Shown here: positions 1 through 6,198 of the stretch, piece after piece
How the letters are laid out: every line of letters begins with the position of its first letter
How positions within the stretch are numbered: the stretch's first letter is position 1
Assembly (NCBI GenBank): GCA_021202495.1
Contig: JAJQCX010000065.1
Location: 1-6,198, forward strand
Direction: 5' to 3'
Length of the DNA: 6,198 bases
From: Clostridia bacterium
Lineage (GTDB): Bacteria > Bacillota > Clostridia > UMGS1883
Notes under the pieces: model-generated
The model's database searches: none
What the model was told of the DNA's origin: nothing
Seen by the model: the letters and a program-made list of their open reading frames with translations, nothing else
Made by a program: the position numbers and the translations under genes

Positions 1-46
1 GTTTATACAGAGACACTTGAAAAATTATCTGTAAATCTTATTATAC

Positions 47-52
47 GAGGAG
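47..52 (+). promoter_or_regulatory. Ribosome binding site of the first GH43 gene
   Basis: The sequence GAGGAG lies 7 bases upstream of the ATG at 60, an ideal Shine-Dalgarno spacing. It fixes the start, because the next codons (MKKS followed by a hydrophobic stretch) form a normal signal peptide. The bases before it (1-46) are AT-rich and hold no gene. No promoter whose start point lies upstream of this site can be assigned with confidence. Confidence 0.85.
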
Positions 53-59
53 AAGCAAA

Positions 60-3000
60 ATGAAAAAAAGCGCTTTATTCGGGTTTGCCGTTTTGGCGGC
101 GATTGTTGTGATGCTTTTTGCGGCGGTTGAAGCATCGTGTGAGGAATATTACAGCATTACGCCGGGGGAGCTGTGGTACGACAATAACGGCGGACACATA
201 CAGGCACACGGAGGGTGTGTTTTGTGGGACGACAACACGCAAAAATACTATTGGTACGGCGAGGCAAGGCAGACGAGCGTGCGTCCGTCGGACATCGGGT
301 GGCTGTGGGACGCTAACGAAAGAATAGGCGTGAGCTGCTATTCGTCGGATGATTTGTACAATTGGATGTATGAGGGATTGGCGTTAAGCGTTGTGAATTA
401 CTACGGCAGCGACCTTTCGCCGTACAGGGTAATTGAGAGACCGAAGGTTATATATAACGACACGACGGGAAAATACGTTATGTGGATGCACATAGACGCT
501 TCGGATTACAGCGAGGCAAAGGCGGGTGTTGCGGTGTCGGACACTCCGACGGGACCGTTTGAGTATTTATACAGTGTGCAGCCCAACGGCAAGATGGCGC
601 GCGACATGACGCTCTTTAAGGACGACGACGGAACGGCGTATTTGTACGCCGCGGGCGACGAAAACATGACGCTCTACTGCCACAAGCTGACGGACGATTA
701 TTTGAGATTTGAGGGTACATATTCGGCAATTTTTGAAAATTGGCAGCGTGAGGCGCCGGCGGTTTTCAAATACGACGGAAAATATTTTATGGTGAACAGC
801 GGCTGTACCGGGTGGAATCCCAACGCGGCGGACAGCGCGGTGGCGTACAGTCCGATGGACACATGGTACAGCAAGGGCAACCCTTGCGTGGGCGACAACG
901 CATCATTGACATTCGGCGGGCAGAGCGCCTATGTGCTGGAGGTCGATCGTGAAAATGGGAAATATATTTTCATGGCAGATATTTGGAATTCGAGCGACCA
1001 AACGGACAGCAGATACATATGGCTGCCGATAGAATTTACGGGGAGCGAAACTTTTTCAATCACATGGCAGGACGAGTGGAGAATTGACACATGGGCGGAA
1101 AAGACGGACATTGACAATGTGGCAAATTTGGTGCTGAATAAAGGCGAGGTTTACAGGCAGGAAATTTCGGCGAGCGACGATTTGGCGATTGCGGCGGTGA
1201 GCGGCGACACGGAAAGCGTCGCAGTGGAGCTTGAGGACAATGTGCTTTGGATTTACGCACTCGATGTGGGAAGCGTTGACGTGACGCTGCGCGCGGGCGG
1301 CGGAGGCTATGACGGTGCGAAAACGGAATTTACGGTGAGCGTGAAGGAAACAAAGGCGCGGGCGTACAAGGAAAATAACGGCTTGCTTTTGATAAACGTC
1401 GCTGACGCGTTAAATGACAGCGAATACGCGTATTATTCAACGCAGGACGTTCACACTTGGAAAGCGACGGACACGGGGCTTGAGGTTTACCCCGACATAG
1501 GCGACGAATGGCGCGATACGAGCGTGCGCACGGAAGCGCCGGCGCTCTATTACAGAGTGTATATAACAAATCCGGGAGATTATTATGTATATCTCAATAC
1601 GTCGCACGAAAACATTTCGGGCAACAGTCTGCACATAGGAGTTGACGGAGAATATCTCTTTACATCTACGGGCGAGGACAATTTGGGCGACTGTGTGTGG
1701 CTTGAGGATGACGAATGGATTATCAATTTTCCGAGCGCGGGAGTTTACACGATAAACGTGTGGGGCAGAGAGGACGGAAGTAAGCTCAATACAATTCTTT
1801 TGAGTAAAGAGCGGATTGACGCGTCTTCCGTGGCGACGGTAAGCGCACTTATTTACGCAAAGCAGGAAACGTATGAAATGAGCGGCGAGGAAAAAATTGC
1901 CGCGGACATAAAATTCAACGACGCTTTTCCCTCGGTTGTGACGGAGGATTTGACGTTTACAAGCTATTTCGGAACAAGCGTTGAATTTGAAGGCGGAGAA
2001 ATGATAGCAAGTGACGGCGCTGTGACAAGACCAAAGCGCGGCGAGGGCGACGTGATTGAGGAGGTTACGGTTATATACACCGCGGACGGCTGTGTGGAAA
2101 CAGAAACGCTCAACATGACGGTAAAGGAAAACGACGGGCAGTATTTTGCAACAAATAATTATGACACTGTCGACATAAGAGACATCACCGGGCACAAATT
2201 CATCTCGTTTGACATTGCCGCAAATGAGATAAGCGACGGGATTGTGGCGTTTTGCGGTGAAGATGTTACACCGTCGGACTGGTCGGATTATGCGATAGCG
2301 TTCAGAATACAGCCGGACGCCACTATGGACGCGAGAAACGGCAGCGCTTATGAGGCGACGGAGGAATTTACTTATGAAGTCGGGCTGACGTATCATATTA
2401 TGGCAGACGTTGACGTGACGGAGCAGAAATGCAACGTATACGTGACGGATTACAGAGGAAAAACGATCTGCGTTGCAAAGGATTTTGCATTCAGATGCGA
2501 AGCCTCGGACATCGGAAAGGTGACAGTGCGCGGCGGAAGCGGCGTTGAGAGCGGACTCTTTTATGTGACAAACATGGCGGTTTGCAACAGTGGAGTGAGA
2601 ATTGTAAATGCTTATCTTTCCGGCAGCAAGGCGACGGCGGACGTTATATCGATTGACGATGGCGAGATTGAAATTTACGGCGCGTTTTACAGCGAAAACG
2701 GGGAAATGATTTCCCTTCAAAAATGCGCTGTCACATCGGGTGTGACAGGAATTGAATTTGAAGCGCCGGAGGACGCGGTGAAGGTGCGTGTAATGGCGCG
2801 GGAGGATGACATGACGGATCCTATATGCGAAAGTATGGCACGGAGAGAGGGATTTGTTATAGAAAGCGCGATGTCGTCAAAGCAAAATTCGGACGCATTT
2901 TGCTACATCGGAGCAAAGACCGATTTTGTGACATACACCTTTACGTTTGTCGATAACGGCAGCTTGGACAGCGGAATTATGATAGGCGCGGGAGAGTATT

Positions 3001-3302
3001 TAAATGAAAGCTCAAGCAATTACTTTGCTTCGGGAAGCATTGTGATACTTTTTGCCGACGGCGTTATCTACACGCGCGACGATGAGAGCAAGGAAGAGGT
3101 CGCGGAATACACCGTGGGCGAGGACGTTGAGGTGACGATTGAGGCGAACGTTATCGCAAACACTTATGATTTGTACATTGACGGCGTTTTGGTTTCCGAA
3201 AGCGTTTTGTTCAGGCAGAGCGCGGATTTGCTGGACACGTTGGCGCTTGTGGAAAATAACGGCGGAGAGATGTTTGAGGTAAAGAATTTTACGGTGAAAT
3301 AA
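60..3302 (+). CDS. Secreted multi-domain GH43 (subfamily 24-like) exo-beta-1,3-galactanase-type glycosidase
   Basis: Predicted exported glycoside hydrolase of 1080 residues, probably removing galactose from beta-1,3-galactan such as the type II arabinogalactan backbone. Residues 1-25 are a signal peptide (KK, hydrophobic core, likely cleavage after V-E-A). A Cys at 27 follows, but the -3 position is Glu, so it is not a normal lipobox. Residues 36-343 are the GH43 five-bladed propeller: IQAHGG (47-52), YYWYGE (63-68), ERPKVIYN (126-133), RDM..FKDDDGTAYL (181-195), REAPAVF (230-236) and FGGQS (285-289). By analogy with the fungal GH43_24 enzyme Pc1,3Gal43A, E231 is the likely acid, Q288 the unusual base and E126 a substrate contact. 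The accessory modules are, by fold guess: Ig-like 350-430; carbohydrate-binding-like sandwich 433-583; aBig-like 588-690; concanavalin A-like 693-843; beta-sandwich 846-925; second concanavalin A-like 930-1080. No SLH, dockerin or sortase signal is seen. It is first in an apparent operon with the paralogue starting 16 bases downstream. The GH43 call is firm; substrate and accessory names are inferred. Confidence 0.9.
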   Translation: MKKSALFGFAVLAAIVVMLFAAVEASCEEYYSITPGELWYDNNGGHIQAHGGCVLWDDNTQKYYWYGEARQTSVRPSDIGWLWDANERIGVSCYSSDDLYNWMYEGLALSVVNYYGSDLSPYRVIERPKVIYNDTTGKYVMWMHIDASDYSEAKAGVAVSDTPTGPFEYLYSVQPNGKMARDMTLFKDDDGTAYLYAAGDENMTLYCHKLTDDYLRFEGTYSAIFENWQREAPAVFKYDGKYFMVNSGCTGWNPNAADSAVAYSPMDTWYSKGNPCVGDNASLTFGGQSAYVLEVDRENGKYIFMADIWNSSDQTDSRYIWLPIEFTGSETFSITWQDEWRIDTWAEKTDIDNVANLVLNKGEVYRQEISASDDLAIAAVSGDTESVAVELEDNVLWIYALDVGSVDVTLRAGGGGYDGAKTEFTVSVKETKARAYKENNGLLLINVADALNDSEYAYYSTQDVHTWKATDTGLEVYPDIGDEWRDTSVRTEAPALYYRVYITNPGDYYVYLNTSHENISGNSLHIGVDGEYLFTSTGEDNLGDCVWLEDDEWIINFPSAGVYTINVWGREDGSKLNTILLSKERIDASSVATVSALIYAKQETYEMSGEEKIAADIKFNDAFPSVVTEDLTFTSYFGTSVEFEGGEMIASDGAVTRPKRGEGDVIEEVTVIYTADGCVETETLNMTVKENDGQYFATNNYDTVDIRDITGHKFISFDIAANEISDGIVAFCGEDVTPSDWSDYAIAFRIQPDATMDARNGSAYEATEEFTYEVGLTYHIMADVDVTEQKCNVYVTDYRGKTICVAKDFAFRCEASDIGKVTVRGGSGVESGLFYVTNMAVCNSGVRIVNAYLSGSKATADVISIDDGEIEIYGAFYSENGEMISLQKCAVTSGVTGIEFEAPEDAVKVRVMAREDDMTDPICESMARREGFVIESAMSSKQNSDAFCYIGAKTDFVTYTFTFVDNGSLDSGIMIGAGEYLNESSSNYFASGSIVILFADGVIYTRDDESKEEVAEYTVGEDVEVTIEANVIANTYDLYIDGVLVSESVLFRQSADLLDTLALVENNGGEMFEVKNFTVK

Positions 3303-3309
3303 AGGAGAG
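3303..3309 (+). promoter_or_regulatory. Ribosome binding site that decides the start of the second GH43 gene
   Basis: AGGAGAG begins directly after the TAA of the first gene. Two in-frame ATGs follow. The one at 3310 would leave only about 2 bases after GGAG, too close for normal initiation. The one at 3319 leaves 11 bases and gives an MKK signal-peptide start like that of the upstream gene. I therefore prefer 3319, although 3310 would add only three residues (M-I-F). Confidence 0.75.
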
Positions 3310-3318
3310 ATGATATTT

Positions 3319-6012
3319 ATGAAAAAAGCGGCGGGTGCGGTATTGGTTTGTTTTGTGCTTCAGCTTTTTACTTGCATGGCTGTTTTTGCGGAGGGCGGAG
3401 TGACAAGGCTTGAGGCGGCGGTGAGAATTGCCGAATTTTGCGGAGTTAACGCGAAAATTTACAGCGGCAGATTTTCCGACCTTGACAAGACGAATGTCTA
3501 TTCGGATATTGTAGAGGGAGAATATGTCGCGGGGATTTTGACGGACGATATGTTTGAGGACGGCAAGCTTGAGCCTGACAGTGAGGCTGACGGAGCTTTT
3601 GCGGAAGCGGTGTTAATCAATGCGTTAAAATACATGAAAAGCGAGCTTCCGAAAGGGTTTAGACTGTTAAGCGACGAGGAACGTGGGGAAAGTTTGTCGG
3701 AAGAAAAGCTTGAAGCGTTGATTGAAAGCGCGAGCGAAGCATATGAGGAATATCCGCTAAATTACGGCGAGGAATATGACGAATTGATAAATTCGGTAAG
3801 AAGCGGCATTAAAGAGTGCGAAAACGTTACGGCGGCGGAGAAGGCAAAGAGCTATTTTGAAAGCGCTTTAACACATCTTTCGTTTGACGCAAACGAGAGC
3901 GAAAACGAAAGGGCGAAGGACGAGCTTGAAATGGCGTATGGAGCGTTAAATTACAACCGCAGCTCGTTTTTGACATCATCTTATTGGTTTGACGATACGT
4001 CGAATTTGATACAGGCGCACGGAGGGGGAGTTATGTACGACCCCGTGAGCGAAAAATATTACTGGTACGGAGAGGCGCGCGACGGCGTGAATTTGCCGGA
4101 GCATTTGCAAAAATATGCCGACTGGACATGGCGAATAGGCATGGGGTGCTATTCCTCAACCGACCTTTACAACTGGACGTATGAATCAATCGCCTTTGAA
4201 ATGATAATCGACCCCGAGGAGGGCGACGAGCAGGACGTTGAAATGGGGCGGGTGTTTGAGAGGCCGCACGTCATTTACAACGAAAAAACCGGCAAATACG
4301 TCATGTGGGCGCACGTTGACAACGGCTGGTATGGCGATTCCAAGGCGGGGGTTGCGGTGTCGGATTCTCCAACGGGGCCCTTTAAATATGTGGCGTCGTA
4401 TCAGCCCAACGGGAAAATGGCGCGCGACATGAACACATTTGTCGACGACGACGGCACGGCATATCTCTATTCTACAACCGACAACAACGGAACCATCTGC
4501 TGCAGTCAATTGACGGACGATTATTTGGGCTTTACGGGCGAATATTCGATGATTTTGGAATGGTGGTACAGAGAAGCGCCGGCGGTGTTTAAGCATGATA
4601 ATAAGTATTATCTGATAACGAGCGGATGCACGGGGTGGAGCCCGAACGAGGCAAAGTACGCTGTGGCGGACAATCCCTTCGGACCCTTTGAGGACAAGGG
4701 AAATCCGTGCAGCGGTGAAAACGCGAATAAAACATTCGGCGGACAGTCGAGCTGCGTTTTGAAGCTGAAGGGTTCGGATGATAAATTCATCTTTATCGCG
4801 GACATTTGGCGGCCGTCGTATCACAAGGAGAGCGGATATATCTGGCTGCCGATAATGTTTGCGGAAAACGGGGAGATAGCGATAAATTACACGGACGAGT
4901 GGACGCTTGATGATTTTGACACAAGCGTGGAGAAAGTTCCCGACATATACGCAGTTTATCCAAACGGGTACGAACTCCCTAAAACCGTCATGGTGAAGGT
5001 TGGCGAACGAGAAGAAAAGGCGGCGGTGACGTGGAACGATGCGTCCTTTGACGAGAGCACAATCGGGCACATGAGCGCCGGCGGAAGCGTAGAGGGTTAC
5101 GCGGGACTGACCGCGAAGGTTGAAGTTTATAATTTTCCGAGCGATATGATTTACTTTGTAAATTGCGGCGACGAGGGGGAGGCGGACGATGGGCTTTACA
5201 ATTCCAAATCCGACCAAAGCTACGGCGTTGACGAAAGTACGTGGAAATCGTGGGGATATACAGCAGACAATGAAGCCGGGAGAAACGGGAACGACAATAT
5301 GTATTATTCCGTTCGATATGACTATTCCCAGGGCGGCGAGGAAAATGTGGGAAAAGGATTGGAATACAAATTTGAGCTAGAAAAGGGAAAGACATACGAC
5401 GTTTACATCGGAATTTGCGACCCGTGGAACGAAAGCGGTAGGTATGAGGACATATATGTGAACGGGGAATGTGTTTATGAGGGATTTGAGACGGACAACA
5501 CATTCAGGCGTGTGGAAAAGCTCAAAGTTTCAGACGTCGACGGATTTATAACGGTCAAGGCGGCGAGAAATCAAAAATCGACATATGCGTCGCTCGATCC
5601 GCTCGTAAGCTGGATAATAATTTGCGAAAGCGCGGGAGATAAGGGGCAGTATTACACGATAACAAGCGCCGACGGGAAGGGCAAAATTCAATATGACGAA
5701 GGATTGGCTTTGACGGAAAATAGCGATGCGCTTTGGAGCTTTGTACCCGCGTCTGACGGAAGCTTTGTGATAACCGATAAAAACGGAGAGGTGAGCCTTG
5801 ACGTTTCAAACGGGTCGACGACGGCGGGGACGGACGTTATAGCGTATGCGACAAGCGCGGCTTCAAATCAGCGGTGGTTTTTGGAAAAGACCGAAGACGG
5901 GAGCTATTACATAAAAAGCGTGTCGAGCGGATTTTACCTCTCGTACAGGGACGGAAAGTTCACGCATTTGGAAAAGGACGAGGCGGATAGATGGTTTATT
6001 GAGCATAATTAA
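3319..6012 (+). CDS. Cell-surface SLH-like/GH43 (subfamily 24-like)/malectin-like/ricin-trefoil glycosidase
   Basis: Predicted surface-attached exo-beta-1,3-galactanase-type enzyme of 897 residues, paralogous to the upstream gene. Numbering is from the ATG at 3319. Residues 1-24 are a signal peptide (likely cleavage after V-F-A). Residues 27-106 resemble one SLH repeat plus a decayed second: TRLE (29-32) matches the TRAE wall-binding motif and FSD (52-54) the conserved core. Residues 127-214 are predicted helical and charged, perhaps a FIVAR-like spacer. GH43 spans 219-528: IQAHGG (231-236), WYGE (249-252), ERPHVIYN (314-321), REAPAVF (418-424) and FGGQS (473-477). The likely acid is E419, the Gln base Q476 and a substrate contact E314, with spacing identical to the upstream enzyme. 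Residues 540-605 are Big_4-like. Residues 610-770 are malectin-like (opening YFVNCGD; SWI near the end). Residues 775-897 are a ricin-type trefoil (CBM13-like) with one good QxW (QRW 851-853) and degenerate copies. It is translated from its own ribosome binding site 16 bases after the upstream stop and ends before a strong terminator. Substrate is inferred from family membership only. Confidence 0.9.
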   Translation: MKKAAGAVLVCFVLQLFTCMAVFAEGGVTRLEAAVRIAEFCGVNAKIYSGRFSDLDKTNVYSDIVEGEYVAGILTDDMFEDGKLEPDSEADGAFAEAVLINALKYMKSELPKGFRLLSDEERGESLSEEKLEALIESASEAYEEYPLNYGEEYDELINSVRSGIKECENVTAAEKAKSYFESALTHLSFDANESENERAKDELEMAYGALNYNRSSFLTSSYWFDDTSNLIQAHGGGVMYDPVSEKYYWYGEARDGVNLPEHLQKYADWTWRIGMGCYSSTDLYNWTYESIAFEMIIDPEEGDEQDVEMGRVFERPHVIYNEKTGKYVMWAHVDNGWYGDSKAGVAVSDSPTGPFKYVASYQPNGKMARDMNTFVDDDGTAYLYSTTDNNGTICCSQLTDDYLGFTGEYSMILEWWYREAPAVFKHDNKYYLITSGCTGWSPNEAKYAVADNPFGPFEDKGNPCSGENANKTFGGQSSCVLKLKGSDDKFIFIADIWRPSYHKESGYIWLPIMFAENGEIAINYTDEWTLDDFDTSVEKVPDIYAVYPNGYELPKTVMVKVGEREEKAAVTWNDASFDESTIGHMSAGGSVEGYAGLTAKVEVYNFPSDMIYFVNCGDEGEADDGLYNSKSDQSYGVDESTWKSWGYTADNEAGRNGNDNMYYSVRYDYSQGGEENVGKGLEYKFELEKGKTYDVYIGICDPWNESGRYEDIYVNGECVYEGFETDNTFRRVEKLKVSDVDGFITVKAARNQKSTYASLDPLVSWIIICESAGDKGQYYTITSADGKGKIQYDEGLALTENSDALWSFVPASDGSFVITDKNGEVSLDVSNGSTTAGTDVIAYATSAASNQRWFLEKTEDGSYYIKSVSSGFYLSYRDGKFTHLEKDEADRWFIEHN

Positions 6013-6051
6013 ATACGAAATTATCTTTTTATTGTTTTCCCTCCACTATAG

Positions 6052-6130
6052 CAAGGACGGAAGCCGAACCGATTTTTCGGAGGGGCTTCCGTCCTTGTAA
6101 TTATTTTTGATTATATTTTATATTTTTTTC
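6052..6130 (+). terminator. Intrinsic terminator of the GH43 gene pair
   Basis: A perfect 14-bp inverted repeat (CAAGGACGGAAGCC at 6052-6065 pairing with 6084-6097) encloses an 18-base loop. The loop itself contains a small CCGA/TCGG stem around TTTT (6069-6080). The hairpin is followed by a broken T-rich run including TTTTT and TTTTTTT up to 6129. It begins 39 bases after the stop of the second gene, which fits the end of a two-gene transcript. On the other strand the hairpin would be followed by an A-rich stretch, so it looks one-directional. Confidence 0.85.
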
Positions 6131-6198
6131 GATATTGACTCGGGGATTGATTGTCAATGCGAACGAAGCCTTATGTGAAGTCGGTGGGATTCGCGTAG
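6131..6198. other. Downstream tail with no supported gene
   Basis: This short stretch after the terminator has no convincing coding sequence. It holds a TTGAC/GTCAA 5-bp inverted pair (6135-6139 and 6153-6157) and a 13-codon open frame from the ATG at 6157 to a TAG that is the last codon of the window. It lacks a Shine-Dalgarno sequence. A convergent gene entering from the right edge could end here on the minus strand (a TAA falls at 6173-6171), but only eight codons would be visible. Confidence 0.4.

Noticed and set aside
17..44. Promoter with TTGAAA (17-22) and TATTAT (39-44), 16-bp spacer
   Set aside because: The boxes look good, but transcription would begin around position 51, inside or after the Shine-Dalgarno sequence at 47-52, leaving a message without its ribosome binding site. 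The real promoter is probably further upstream, outside the window; TATACA at 4-9 could be a -10 box but its -35 is not visible.
132..143. Lipoprotein signal (Cys27 after the hydrophobic segment of the first protein)
   Set aside because: The residues before the Cys are E-A-S. The acidic residue at -3 breaks the lipobox, and V-E-A just before it is a good signal peptidase I site.
1437..2720. Open frame of 427 codons on the minus strand inside the first GH43 gene
   Set aside because: Its translation is rich in Arg, His, Cys and Val without domain motifs, signal peptide or plausible start context. It is opposite a clearly coding strand, and its openness is explained by the codon bias of the plus-strand gene.
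4186..5217. Open frame of 343 codons on the minus strand inside the second GH43 gene
   Set aside because: It lies entirely over the conserved GH43 and Big_4-like coding region, has low-complexity Arg/His/Val-rich composition and no recognisable motif; it is an antisense shadow.
6135..6177. Promoter for a downstream gene (TTGACT or TTGTCA as -35)
   Set aside because: No -10 hexamer lies at proper spacing from either candidate; the TTGAC/GTCAA pair is only 5 bp and could be chance.
6154..6198. C-terminal end of a convergent minus-strand gene
   Set aside because: Only 8 to 14 codons before a stop would be visible and they show no recognisable family, so no partial gene can be supported.

Overview
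The window carries two long, co-directional genes for large secreted, multi-domain carbohydrate-active proteins, then a strong intrinsic terminator and a short tail with no convincing gene. The organism is probably an uncultured anaerobic Bacillota, most likely a Clostridia member from a gut or other plant-polysaccharide-rich habitat. The basis is AGGAG-type ribosome binding sites, Gram-positive signal peptides, an S-layer-homology (SLH) like cell-wall anchor, and a domain set (aBig/Big_4 Ig-like, concanavalin A-like, ricin-type trefoil) typical of clostridial surface glycosidases. Genus-level assignment is not possible from the sequence. The mix of SLH anchors with CAZymes recalls Monoglobus-like gut clostridia, but that is only a resemblance.

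Layout: 1-59 is a short leader with a clear ribosome binding site. 60-3302 encodes a 1080-residue exported protein with an N-terminal GH43 domain of the exo-beta-1,3-galactanase type (subfamily 24-like), followed by about 740 residues of beta-rich accessory modules: an Ig-like domain, a carbohydrate-binding-like sandwich, an aBig-like domain, a concanavalin A-like domain, another sandwich, and a second concanavalin A-like domain. After 16 bases, 3319-6012 encodes an 897-residue exported protein with SLH-like and helical N-terminal regions, a paralogous GH43 domain, a Big_4-like domain, a malectin-like domain and a C-terminal ricin-type trefoil (CBM13-like). 6052-6130 is a terminator with a 14-bp perfect stem.

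How they work together (inference): the two catalytic domains are clear paralogues with the same candidate catalytic residues at identical spacing (Glu-105-Glu-57-Gln), but their accessory modules are entirely different. One enzyme looks wall-tethered and the other freely secreted or held by an unknown route. Both probably trim beta-1,3-linked galactan, such as the backbone of type II arabinogalactan. No transporter, regulator or other glycosidase is visible, so the full locus must extend beyond the window. I see no mobile element, CRISPR array, tRNA or rRNA, and no evidence for a wholly new system. The most interesting points are the Gln-base active site, the modular divergence of the tandem pair, and the poorly classifiable accessory modules.
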